Assembly (NCBI RefSeq): GCF_000204055.1
Contig: NW_006768795.1
Location: forward strand, 921,211 to 985,210
From: Melampsora larici-populina 98AG31
Lineage: Eukaryota; Basidiomycota; Pucciniomycetes; Pucciniales; Melampsoraceae
Direction of reading: 5' to 3'
DNA: 64,000 nt
A program made the position numbers and the translations under genes. Below the pieces are notes generated by a model. The model did not search any database. It was given only the letters and a program-made list of their open reading frames with translations, and was not told where the DNA came from. Each line of letters begins with the position of its first letter. Within the stretch, counting starts at the first letter, position 1. Of the stretch, positions 30,766 to 41,442 are shown in pieces.

Positions 30766-30854
30766 CAGTCAAACCGGAAAAGCTTGCCACCAATTCACCG
30801 CCAATTTGCTCGAGTTTTGCGGGCAAAATCGGTCAAGCTTTTCCGGTTTGACTG
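30766..30854. mobile_element. 89-bp Tc1/mariner-type MITE
   Basis: CAGTCAAACCGGAAAAGCTTG and its exact inverse form the two ends. TA flanks both ends (30764-30765, 30855-30856), as for Tc1/mariner and pogo/Fot1 elements. The whole unit can fold into one hairpin. Confidence 0.85.
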
Positions 30855-30856
30855 TA

Positions 30857-31399
30857 TCTCGCTCGTCGTTTTTGTAACCCGCTATGTTTGATTATCATAT
30901 TATAGTATATCTTATGTTGCACAAAGAAATTGTCAATTGTATCTTGATTTATGACATAAAATTTATATGGTTTTCTGAAATCTTGTTGACTTTTTTGTAA
31001 CGAGCACGCGCACACTCTTTTATTGATCTTGATTTTTTTTCTGCTTCTTGAACTTGAAAAGAATCATCATCATCAACCTAGAAAGTATTTGTCGAGATAA
31101 TCGGACCGATTGAAAAGCCTTTTGACTTTGACTTGGATTTGAGCATTAACCAAAAGTGAAGATTTGTTCAACTGATCACGAGTTTCTCGTTACCAATTTA
31201 TGAAGTTCACTATTTAAAGTATAAGTCGCGTTACTTTCTTGAACCTTTCAAACTCGTGGAACCTTTCGCAATATAATGATTCTCGAATCCGAAGATCCGA
31301 TTATCCTTTGGAACGTCCCCATGTGACTCCTCGCATGTGAGAAAAAAAACACCCCCTAACGCGATCACACTTCGTGATCTTACGCAAAAAGAATTGACT
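30857..31399. other. Intergenic, no supported gene
   Basis: AT-rich DNA between the small MITE and the tRNA gene. No ORF or repeat is supported. A short GC-rich patch (about 31310-31385) adjoins the tRNA. Confidence 0.4.
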
Positions 31400-31483
31400 T
31401 GGAGTACCTGGGAATCGAACCCAGCGCCTCTCGCAACCTTGGAAAGATGCTAAGCGAGCGCTCTACCGATGAGCTAGAACCCC
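31400..31483 (-). tRNA. tRNA-Ala (AGC) with a 12-nt intron
   Basis: The minus strand folds as a cloverleaf: acceptor GGGGTTC / GTACTCC (one T-T mismatch and one G-T pair), D arm GCTC...GAGC, anticodon stem CTCGC/GCGAG with loop TTAGCAT (anticodon AGC), and T arm CTGGG TTCGATT CCCAG. The discriminator is A. Twelve extra nucleotides (CTTTCCAAGGTT or a one-base register shift) sit after the anticodon at the standard tRNA intron position. The coordinates include the discriminator at 31400. Confidence 0.9.
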
Positions 31484-31765
31484 GATGACGTCATTTACGT
31501 AAATAGCTGTTTCGATCGCTGAACGGATCATTGTTATAGGAGGTGGGTTGGAAGGTTGAGAATGAGAGTTGAAGAATTTGTTCAGAATGGAATTCGAATT
31601 CAGATGAGGTGTTGTGTAAGCTGAAAGAGAAGTTTTAAAAGTGTGTTTGAAGTGAAAGTTGTCCCGGTATGGTACCCGTAACCCGACAACGAACGATGTA
31701 TGACATGAGTGGTGTGTGTCAAGGTCAACAAGAAACGAAGAAAGTAAACAAGAAAGAAAGTCAGG

Positions 31766-34540
31766 ATGCCATTCAAATCAAATCATCAATCATCCAATTC
31801 ACCATTCACTATCTCAAAACCAATCAATCAAACCATTGCCAACCCATTACCTTTATATTTTGATAATTTAGATTCATTAGACTTCTTTTTCAAAAACAAT
31901 TCAATTCAACCTTCAAATCGAAATCATCAATCAAATCAAAATCAAACCAATCGATCAAACCATTCACGTATCTTAATAGCTCATGATTTCAAAGTAAATT
32001 CAATTCAAACCAACTCAATCATAGAATTCCATATATTTACCACCTGTTTTTAATCTTTTTTTGGGTGGGGGTTAGGGAGGTTATAATGATTCACCTTCAG
32101 ATCAAAGGGCTTATACATTTGAATGGTTTTCATACATAGACACGTTCATCTAGTTGGTTTCTTTTTACTTTGATTGTTTTAAACCGAATCCATGTGTTTG
32201 AAGTTTTCTAATCATTCATGGTTTTTGGACTTAGTTTTTCTCATCATCGAATCACCATTCCTCCACCTGATTGGATCACAGCTGCAAAAACTCAGTTTAG
32301 TTGACCATTCTCCCAAAACTCTCTACAAAACTCATGCCAATTTTCTTTTTGGGGGATTTGTAGTCATACATCTATTCTTGGTACTTTAATCTTTGAACAT
32401 CAAACATCATTATCAGATCTAGAACTACTTTTAACCGGTCCAAAGAACTCACCAATCCCAACACATAAATATTTTATAAACTTAAAACCTATTAAAGGTT
32501 ATGAACCTTTGAATCAAATCTCAACTTATTATGCAGATAGATTGATTGATTTGGCTTTATATTTTGGATTTCATGGTTGGTTATTGAATTTTGAAATCGA
32601 CCTGATCAAGTCTTTGGATACTCACTCAGCTAGGTTATCGGGTCAGATTGCTAAGGCTCTTAGGATTTGGGTGGAGTATTTGAGATTAGAGGGTATCAAA
32701 AGAGTCGGTTCAAGTTGGGAAGTTTCTTGGTTAGTTTGGAATTCCGATGGTCTTGATTGAATTGATCTTTACATTGATTTGATTTATGTGTGTGTGATTG
32801 GTTAGGTATGATTCATTGTCTCATGAGAATGGAAGTTGTCAATGGAGATCAAGTTTATATATCAAAGATAATTTGTTTTATTATGCTGCTGCTACTTCGA
32901 TTTTTTTAGATTATCATTGGAATTTAAATTCGCCAAATCGGACCTTATCAATACTTTCAAAACTTCAAGAAACTATTAATTCGAAACCAACAAAGGAAGA
33001 AAAAAGTTTAACTATAAATCTTGGTGATGATCCTTTCAAATCTTTTAAAAATAAAGCAAAAACTCGACTTGAGAATCTAAAAACGAATGTTTATTTCGGG
33101 GTAGATGTGTTTGGTCGAGGTTGTATGTATGGAGGAGGATTTTCAAGTTGGAAAGCTATTGAATTAATTCAAAATCAATATGATTTTAGTATTGCACTCT
33201 TTGCACCAGGTTGGACATGGGAATCACATCATTTAGATCCGATTCGATTGAAATCAAAAGATTGGTGGAAATCTTGGTGGGAAGAAGAAAGGTTTCAATG
33301 GGTTGGAATTTCAGATCTGAAAGCTAAACAACTTGGGAATAGTTTTGTAGATGGTTGTAGGATTTCGAAAGAAGCTAAAGAAAAGGTTTTAACTAAGAGA
33401 GGTACTAGTGATAGTGAATTTCCTCAACATTTACCGATTTCTAGATTCTTTAATCCTTGGAAAAGGTTACCTAAGCTTGACCTTCCAGATTGGTTTTATA
33501 CAAATTATTCTTTAGGAAGTGGAGGAAATGGGTTTTGGATTGAAGGATCGAATTCTTTGGGAAATCAAAACACTTGGACTGATATGTCATTTTGTTTTCC
33601 TAAGAATGATCTTTCTATTAATGAAGAAAGTAGAAGAGAGAATGGAAACCAACCATTTGTGAAACGGTTAGGAAGTTTAGTTTGGTGTGAGAATGTGGAA
33701 GATGTAGGTTGGTTTGGGAGTGGTTCGATTAAGATTGAAGATCAAGATGTTGAAGAAGATCAGTTTAAGGAATCGGTTGGGTTGGTTTGGATGAATACTT
33801 TACCGGTGATGATTAATGGGGGTGTCGAATGTCGAATGATATGGAAATCAAATGAAATTGAAAGTCAAGAAAATGGATCACTTGGGATTGTTTTGGATCT
33901 TGATTTGATGGAGAAGAATGATGAGAAATCAGATAAGAAGATCGGATTTGAATGTTATGAATGTTTGATTGAATTGATTGGTTTAGGAATCGATTTGGTG
34001 AAAGTGAAAGATATTAAAGTTGAAAAGTTAAAGAATGGATGGAATGAAACGAGTTGTAAAATAATTGGTAATCAATCAGATTTAATGTATATCAAAAGGT
34101 TTGGGATTATGGTTCAATCTGGGAAGAGATTTCAACATTATTTAGGTGAAGTAGCTGTTTGGCCGATTTCTAATTCCAGAAGAAAAGAAGAAGAAGAAAT
34201 AATTGAAGTGGAATTTGATCAAGTTCATCAAGTCTTAAAATGGATTCATGAACCTAGATCTGATTTGATTGTTATTCAATATTTGGTTTATTTGGTTCAC
34301 GAAAGTTTGAATGAAATTCACCATGAAATCTTTTTAGGTAGTATTAGGGATGGGTTTTTGAATGTCAACAGAAATGAAGATCAAGGAATGAAAAGATTAT
34401 ATGAATTTGAACTTGAGGATTATTTGAAACAGGTTATGATTGATCAACATCAACATCAACATCAGAAAAAGAAATGGGTAGTTTTGAAAAGAGTAGAGAT
34501 TGATGGAAGTTTAAAGGTTATTAAGATGATTGAAATTTAA
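31766..34540 (+). CDS. Endo-beta-N-acetylglucosaminidase, glycoside hydrolase family 85
   Basis: Five exons, 31766-31993, 32076-32152, 32235-32294, 32364-32729 and 32806-34540, splice in phase to 821 residues. GH85 enzymes cleave the chitobiose core of N-glycans, releasing free oligosaccharides in the cytosol. Family blocks in order: RILIAHDFKGGYND, FSHHRITIPP, SILGTLIFEH, YYADRLIDLALYFGFHGWLL followed by the catalytic Asn-x-Glu (NFE), YDSLSHENGSCQW, FLDYHWNL, VYFGVDVFGRGCMYGGGF and ALFAPGWTWE. The start has no signal peptide, which suits a cytosolic enzyme. The N-terminus is rich in Asn/Gln/Ser. The ORF shows no stops or lesions. This looks like a genuine host gene. Confidence 0.92.
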
Positions 34541-35690
34541 GGAGTAGATTGATGTATCTTTTATAACTCCTCAAGTGACTGACCTTGAACCGATTTAGAA
34601 TGAAGATATTTGGGGATCTTCTTTGGTTAAAATTCAGTTTAGCTCATTTGGTTCTGTTGTAATATAATGATTATCACGAGGTTTGTAAAAAAACAAAAGC
34701 AAAAACATTTTCTTCAAAAATATTTGGTTCTTGAAATTCAACAACATAATGATTACCAAAAATGAATAATATTTTCATTTGGTAGGAATGCGTCTTGATT
34801 GATTTTGATGAATTGGTTTGCTTTCAAGGTGACTTTTGAAAACAAAGGTTTGGTAAACCTTTGATAGTTTATATTTTGATGTTTGAAGCCGTAAATCAAA
34901 TTGTCATGTATATGGATTTTGAAGGCTTGATTATTATCATTCATTGATCCAAAGTGATGCAGTCGGTTGAAGGGATATGAAGAGTACAGCAATATGAAAC
35001 AGTGGAATTGGTGAGCTGATAGACTGTGATCTGCCCTCTTTCAGCCAAAGAAGTTTTCAAGACGAACAAGATATACAAAACTGACCCAGTACTACTCACA
35101 TCTCTCTGCTATATTGTTGTTTACTCAGTCTCTATTTACTCAATTGGCAGAAGAGCGGGTTGCACACGAGAAACTGACACACCACCTTCACTGAGGTACC
35201 ATGTGTGCTACAGCAGAGAAGAGCAAGGAGATTGAAATAAATGAAGGATGATTTAACGTGCGTAAAATTATATGCTTTACATTTTCTATGTATTTTTAGT
35301 CTTTTTTTCGGATCGATCTTTATGTGTCTCTCCAATTGAAGTGCTGTCTAGTTTCTCTTGAAGACTTTGTTTTAATCTCTTTACTTTATTTTTCTTCTTA
35401 GTTTTAATGATCTTTTTTCTAATTCATCTTTATTCTTTGTTCATATCTTCTATTCTTATTAATTTTTGATACTCTTCTGACTTATTGCTTCATTATTCTA
35501 TGTTTCAGTAAATGATAGATCATCTTTATCTTATAATTTATTTTGATCTGAAGGTGTGTTTGGTTTCAGTGAGTGTTTTAGAACTATTCATTTTAACATT
35601 GTATACCTTCACGCTGATATATATGATTACAAATTAGATTGACAGATAGAAGTAAAGGAGCTCAGAGTGAGGGTTTTTAAAGTACTAATT
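34541..35690. other. Intergenic, no supported gene
   Basis: AT-rich DNA downstream of the GH85 gene. The stretch 35280-35560 is poly-T/TC-rich. No ORF on either strand looks coding. Confidence 0.5.
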
Positions 35691-35995
35691 GATTCAAATA
35701 TCGGCAACGACTCGATACGAATATTCAAAAAGTAAACTCCTGCTCATCATCGCAAAACAAAAACAACAAGAACACATTTCAAACGGGAGAATGGAATGGT
35801 CACCAAACAAGACATTGAGATAAGGAAATAGATTGAGGAACACGTCGCCTGCCAAGTCACAAGAGATTTGGGAAGAGTCCAAAGGATTAGATCACTCAAA
35901 ATACATAATGAATTCGCGCTCAGAAAAGATGAATCGATGGGAAATGAAGGCAGAGATAACATACCAAGATGAAATCAAGTCGAGTTCTTCAAACT

Positions 35996-36465
35996 TCACA
36001 TGTTAAAAAAGGTCGAGGACCAGGAAGACCGCAGTTCGAGGGACCTTCACCTAGAAGCAAATGTAAAATCAGGAAGAGTTTGTTAGACTGGTTTATAAAA
36101 TCATGAGAAAGAAGAACTGTAGGAAAGATAACATACCTAGATCAATTTCAACAAATTCGGCTGGAAGGGGGATTGGAGCATCGAGAGGTTTCGGAAGAGG
36201 AGCTACTGGACCGAGTTCGATATCTTTCTCAGTCGTGGCGAGAGTAAAGAATATGAGAATAGAAATAAGCCCAAGGAAGAATGATGTACAACTTTTTAGC
36301 GATGAGTTTAAGGATGAACGACTCTGGAACTTTGAAACGAGAGATCTTGTGAGTGGCACAAATCAAAAAGATAACAAAGAAGAAGTTCAACGGGAAGTAA
36401 ACAAAGAGAGTTTTTTGAAAACGAGGACCGAAGATCTTTTTAAAAGTTAACTTGGGGAGATTCAT
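35996..36465 (-). CDS. Possible small membrane or secreted protein (tentative)
   Basis: Reading the minus strand from the ATG at 36465, an intron with donor GTTTAC and acceptor TTTCAAAG and a second GTATGTT...CTTCTAG intron before the last exon (GEGPSNCGLPGPRPFF) would give about 100 residues. The model has a strong hydrophobic stretch, FFLGLISILIFFTLA, followed by an acidic/Pro-rich tail ending near 35996. Phases match, but the donor is weak and no homology is recognised. The competing open frame on the same strand, starting MNLPKLTFKKIFG and unspliced, is an alternative. Low confidence. Confidence 0.25.
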
Positions 36466-37395
36466 GATGACAAGGAAGTTGAAGAGGAGTGGGAAGGATT
36501 CAAGAGGTAGTGAAAAAAGTTTATGGAAATGATAATCTTGTGGTGGTGGTAGAGAGTTGGGATGGAGAAGAACAGCAATCAGAGAAAGTTGGAATATTTG
36601 TACCCGATACATACAGCTTCAAAGCTGATCCACACGTGACCTTTCTCAGACAAGTTATCATATACTTAGGATGATTGTATTTGAAATGTATTGTAATGTT
36701 TTATTTCTCGTGTTCAGTAGCCCCATCTTTGCTCCTTGACGGTACTGTATGCTAACAAAACTGCTTTTCTCTGTATGTTTAGACACTATGCCGATCATTC
36801 ATTGCGGCTCTTAGGATACAACAACCTTGCTTGTATTGTTCTGAGATGGTGGAGTTCGCAGAGCACGATGCTCACTACTGGAGCACGGTTGATGGCCCAA
36901 AGCACTCCAAAATGTGTTCGGCCGCCGAATTAATTCCCGGTAAACCCAATAATCACGTTAGGTTGTGTTGCATTTCATACAGTGCAGTTTACTATCGAGT
37001 ATTTTCAGCCCCCTTCGCCATGATAAACGCGACATACAAGGGGGAGCTTGTGATTATAATGCTTGTGAGTTTTTTTGCTGTCATATTGATAATGCTTACT
37101 TCATATCCCTCATCATTTTTTTTAATGCTGGAAAGTACTGTCATCACGGTCGGGAAAAGCATCACAATAAACATTCTGCACGGCTTTTACGATTGTTTGC
37201 ATTCAAAATTATTTTTGGTTCGATGCTTATCAGCATCAGCATCAGCTGCAGTATTTAAATCATCTGGACGGCCTCATCGTGGGCAGAGCATTCATCCCTC
37301 AAACCACGCTTCTGCCAAACATACTTCCGCTTAACGCTTTTTTACATCTTAACCAACCTATCACCTTCTCGATATTCACGTGTTATTATTCTATC
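36466..37395. other. Upstream region of the kinase gene, no supported gene
   Basis: Several open frames (plus 36831-37334) have no recognisable domain and odd composition. The segment presumably holds the kinase promoter. Confidence 0.4.
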
Positions 37396-38347
37396 ATGTC
37401 CAACAATCAATCCACTAGCAAAACATCCAATCCTACTCATCTTGTAAACGCTGAAGAGGATTCTCACAATCTCTATCCACATAGTTCCAAAGACATCGTA
37501 TTCTTAGAGAAGATTGGTTCGGGTGGCTTCGGTACAGTTCATAAAGCCGAATCCAAGACTCTTGGAAAGGTATGTGCAGTCAAAGTGATTAAAAAAGCAA
37601 ATCTAAGTGAAGAGGATCAGAAATTTATAGATACTGAACTTGATATATTAATTGATTTAGATCATCCGCACATTTGTAGAGCTTTAGGTTATTGGGAGGA
37701 TTCTCTAACTTCTAACATCATCTTCGACTTCGAATCCGGAGGAGATCTTGCCCATTTACTCAAAAACTCTATTATCACCGAGAATCAAGTAAAAAGATTT
37801 ATATCCGATCTAGGTAGCGCTTTAGATTACATTCACGGGAAGAACATTATTCATCGCGACGTTAAATTAGAAAATATACTCTTGACAGAAAACAACGTGA
37901 TCAAACTTACAGATTTTGGACTCGCTGCCAGAGGTTATTATGGATTAGCTTTTGGTGACTATGGTACTCCACATACCAAAGCACCCGAAGTTCTCACTCA
38001 ATACTCGTACACCAACGCTGTAGACTGGTGGGCAGTGGGAGTCATTTTGTACCAATTGACCTTGAACAAAGACCCATTTGAAGCAAGTAAGTTGTTCTCC
38101 TTTCTATAAATCTTATCCTTTCTGATAGTTTGATTACTTATTGACTTTATCTATTTTTCTTCCTTTTGATCCTTTAGCTGATGATAAAACTTTGGAAGAA
38201 AATATTGTCAATTCTAGAGTAAAAATTCCTTTGTCTATTCCTTATCCATGTTATTCCCTGATTGGTAAACTATTACAAAAGAATCCAGAGTTGAGGTTAA
38301 CTTCTTACCGGGCTTTGACTTCACATAAATATCTCGAGGGTGTCTAG
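37396..38347 (+). CDS. Small serine/threonine protein kinase (two exons)
   Basis: Exons 37396-38086 and 38178-38347 give 286 residues, almost a bare kinase domain. Features in order: glycine loop GSGGFG (about residue 43), lysine in CAVKVIKK, alpha-C Glu in DTELDILIDLDH, HRDVKLENILL with catalytic Asp and Asn, DFG in LTDFGLAARG, activation segment ending YGTPHTKAPE, and DWWAVGVILYQL. All catalytic residues are present, so activity is expected. The APE region reads TKAPE where YxAPE is usual. AGC/CAMK/Aurora-like features are seen, but no regulatory tail (such as a polo box) occurs, so no subfamily is assigned. Start chosen at the ATG in CTATCATGTCC; an upstream in-frame extension from 37279 has no ATG support. 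Confidence 0.85.
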
Positions 38348-39688
38348 TTTGATTTTCTTGATAATCTCATTAATCAATTGTCTAGATAACTGTAAATATT
38401 TCTCATCATAATCCTGGTTGAACTGTGTCCAATTTTATAGACGATGTTATTTCAGTATCCTCTTTTTACTTTAATCAGGATCTCTTGTGTTTTATTACCC
38501 GGAGATCGTTATGTCACTAGCTTCCTCTCTTTCTTTGACAAAAATGCTGAAAGTCTTCTTCGAAAGATCTCATCTTAAGTTTTATCCTTATGGACCCATA
38601 GCCTCAAGGTGGTCGGCGGAAATCTGATTGGTTGTGACTTTGGGATAGAGATACTTGAAGGCGGCACATCCAAAGGATGTAAGTCGTTTGAACCATCGGG
38701 CGCAGTAACATATATCTGCCCTTATTCACCTTGCTGGGTTCAGAGTGAGTATTTTCTCAAACCGATCATGATTACCTTTGATATTTAATCTTAGCTGTTT
38801 TGAGGGCATTTAATGATCTCAGATAATCAGTGGACTCTGTTAACGCAATGTCAGTTCCAACATTTGCCGGACAAAAGCTATAGTGAACTAAATTGCGCTG
38901 AATACACTCGCCAAGCGTCCAGGGTCTATATCGTAACTCTCAAGTTTTCCAGCCCTCATAAAATCATTGATTTGAGGTTTATTCTTGGACACTCATGAAT
39001 AGGTGATATTTAGCTTGTAAAATCCAGGACATGTACCTTTTAACGTGTTACTCTTATACTTGCCCTTCCAATGCCATCAGTTGGTCCTTGAAGTTATAGA
39101 GTCTTTACCAACTTTTGGGGACACCTACTGTACAAATTTTGCATATGTACCTGATTAAAAAAAGTTCACCATAGGTTTGTCACATTCTTGTCAAACACAT
39201 TGTGGTATTCTATTAGTTGAGTGCAGTGGAATTCCTTTATAAGTATAGCAATGGTTGGGCGAAATCTTATGGTTACATAAAATATGCATCTTATCAAATA
39301 GGAGCATAATTCCCAATCAAGGAAAATGCTATGCTTAAGGAAAAAAATAGCGCTTGACCATTTTTTTTCAAATGGGAGGTGCTTGATACAAGGCAAGAAA
39401 GGTCACAGAAGCAATATTTGTAACCTAAAGGGTCTTGTGTAAAAAGACGCAGAGATTTTGGAGCATGTATTGTGGGACAAGAGTAAAAATAGAAAGTGAT
39501 GTAGGGTCTTGATTTTTTCTTGTAGAATTGGAGTGGCTCATGTAGGTTGTTGTGATTAGACATGATTTGAAACTCAATCAGAGGAGTTGCTTAGGGAGAG
39601 AAGTAACCAAAAGACCAAGATCAAGCAAAATCAACATCAAGTAATGTTAAATAAGATGAGAAAAAAAAAGAAAAGATCAAGAGATTCG
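38348..39688. other. Intergenic with one minus-strand coding relic
   Basis: Minus-strand 38736-38592 reads a protein-like ARWFKRLTSFGCAAFKYLYP and continues to a stop after HLEAMGP, with a stop upstream. This looks like an exon relic of unknown family. The rest is AT-rich and no gene is supported. Confidence 0.3.
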
Positions 39689-40013
39689 AAACAACACTGA
39701 GACAGCTAATATATCCGTAGCTGATAGCGCAAGATAGCTTAGCTAGAAACATGCTGCAAAGCTACAGCTAGCAGGAATCAGCATGAATGAATCCCAGCTA
39801 CCCTACGCAGAGTCCCAGAAAATCTTCAGCTAACCAAATTTTGGCCCTGTAGCGTAGTGTAGAGGCACAAAACTCAGCTACAGTAGCTCGTAGCGTAGCG
39901 TAACTTGACAAGTTACACTATCATAAAGGTCAGATCTGTGTTAACTGCATACAGTTACGCTACATACAAAATGCATGGTAGCGTGTTGTAGCGTAGCTGT
40001 CTCAGCGTTGTTT
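39689..40013. mobile_element. MITE with CTGAGACAGCTA-type inverted ends
   Basis: AAACAACACTGAGACAGCTA at the left end is matched by the reverse complement (one mismatch) at the right end, 39994-40013. The inside is full of TAGCGTAG/CTACGCTA-type repeats. A clean target duplication was not found. The length is about 325 bp with no ORF. Confidence 0.6.
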
Positions 40014-40435
40014 GAAAGACTCACTCATTGAGTTGAGTACTGCCATTTTTGTGGTCATCAGATGAAGACAGATTGGATGATGAAAAAAGAGAAACACTCA
40101 AGGTGTCAGGTACATGAGCTGACTTTCTATTGGAAAAGAAGCTAGTTATCTTTGGCTGAGTCAAATTTTCAGTCTGTCACATGCCAAATAGGAGCATATG
40201 AGCCCAGAATGCTTGATTTAATGCTTCTATTCCCATGCCTACCCCCCACTTTTAGAAGCATATCTTCCAAAAGTTTATGCTTTAAGCTTATATGCTTGTA
40301 TTTGCAAAATTACCGCCAACCAAAAATGGTTGGATGGGATTTGATGCTTATAGAAAATTATGCTTGTGTAGTGTATGCTTACAAAGGAATTTCACTGTAG
40401 ATCCTTAATACAACTTTCATCATAGCAGGTTATCA
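40014..40435. other. Intergenic, no supported gene
   Basis: No credible ORF lies between the MITE and the hAT element. Confidence 0.4.
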
Positions 40436-40443
40436 GATGTTAT
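40436..40443 (+). repeat. hAT target-site duplication, left
   Basis: GATGTTAT, repeated exactly at 50479-50486. Confidence 0.93.
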
Positions 40444-40540
40444 TAGGCCTTTGCCCCGGCACCTCCCCGGCCAATCTGAGGTATCCCGCGGCCCAAACCC
40501 GCGGGGTCCCCGCATCTTGGGGATAGCCATTCCGTCTCCC

Positions 40541-40545
40541 GAGGC
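40541..40545 (+). repeat. Gypsy target-site duplication, left
   Basis: GAGGC, repeated at 47446-47450. The site is in the GC-rich 5' subterminal part of the hAT element. Confidence 0.93.
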
Positions 40546-40893
40546 TGTAAGATTCCTGAGAACCTTCACTAAAGTCTGGATAAGATTCCGGCACGACTTC
40601 TCGAGAGAGCACAGACGGACAATTAACTTGGAACTTTGTTTAGTTGAATTACAAGCTGGTTCCAGAAATTCCGTGGATAGGCTCTCAGAGGAGTCAGTAG
40701 AACTCCTAATAAAACATACAAATGAAAACAAATAGAGAACTAAGCTCACCTGGTTCCAGAAAGTCCGTGGATAGGCTCTCAGAGGAGTAAGGACTTTCCA
40801 GAACCGGGCGTGGAGCAAGAAGATATAACAAAGTCTAACTAATCCCATAATATGAAACCCATGATTCACTGCCTGTACTTGTGTACCCTTACA
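40546..40893 (-). repeat. Gypsy 3' LTR
   Basis: 348 bp. The block CTGGTTCCAGAA ... CTCTCAGAGGAGT occurs twice within it (near 40655 and 40749). A central part differs completely from the other LTR, yet the first 130 nt and the last 22 nt match. Confidence 0.9.
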
Positions 40894-41442
40894 CCCTTCC
40901 CTCCTAAAAACAAAAGTTTAATCGCTAACACCTCCATAGAATTGACCTTAATAGAAGTATTGAAATTTAGATTTTGGAAAAAAAATGGCATAACTCGCCC
41001 CTGAAAATGAAAAAAAAATTAATTTGATTTGTTGAGAGAAAAGGAAAAAAAAAGAAAAGAAAAGAAAGAAACTTTATGAGAGATTTTTTAAATTAAAAGA
41101 GAAAAGGATATATGAATGGTCTTGATCTTCAGTCTTGTGTGATAATCATTTGTTGCGTAAAGTAGTAAATCTTGCTCATTAGATTAATTGCCTGTTAGTT
41201 AATCGAATACAGTGTCTTGCGGTTTGGTGATTAGAATGTTGACCTCGATCTTGTTTGTGTTCTGCTGTGGCATCTGTTATGTAGGAGAAGGAACTGCTTG
41301 CTAGCTGTTTCATTGAATCATGTGGATATATAAAGAATTATCAAACTCACTTGCGGGGGTGCTAGCGCAAATGATGCACACCCCCTTGTTGATGTCCTAG
41401 CTTGCCTCAAAGGCATCCAATTTTTGGTCCAGTGAGGTTATT

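Noticed and set aside
36831..37334. 167-residue hydrophobic ORF upstream of the kinase
   Set aside because: No ATG context, homology or splicing support. The composition matches random AT-rich DNA with chance hydrophobic codons.
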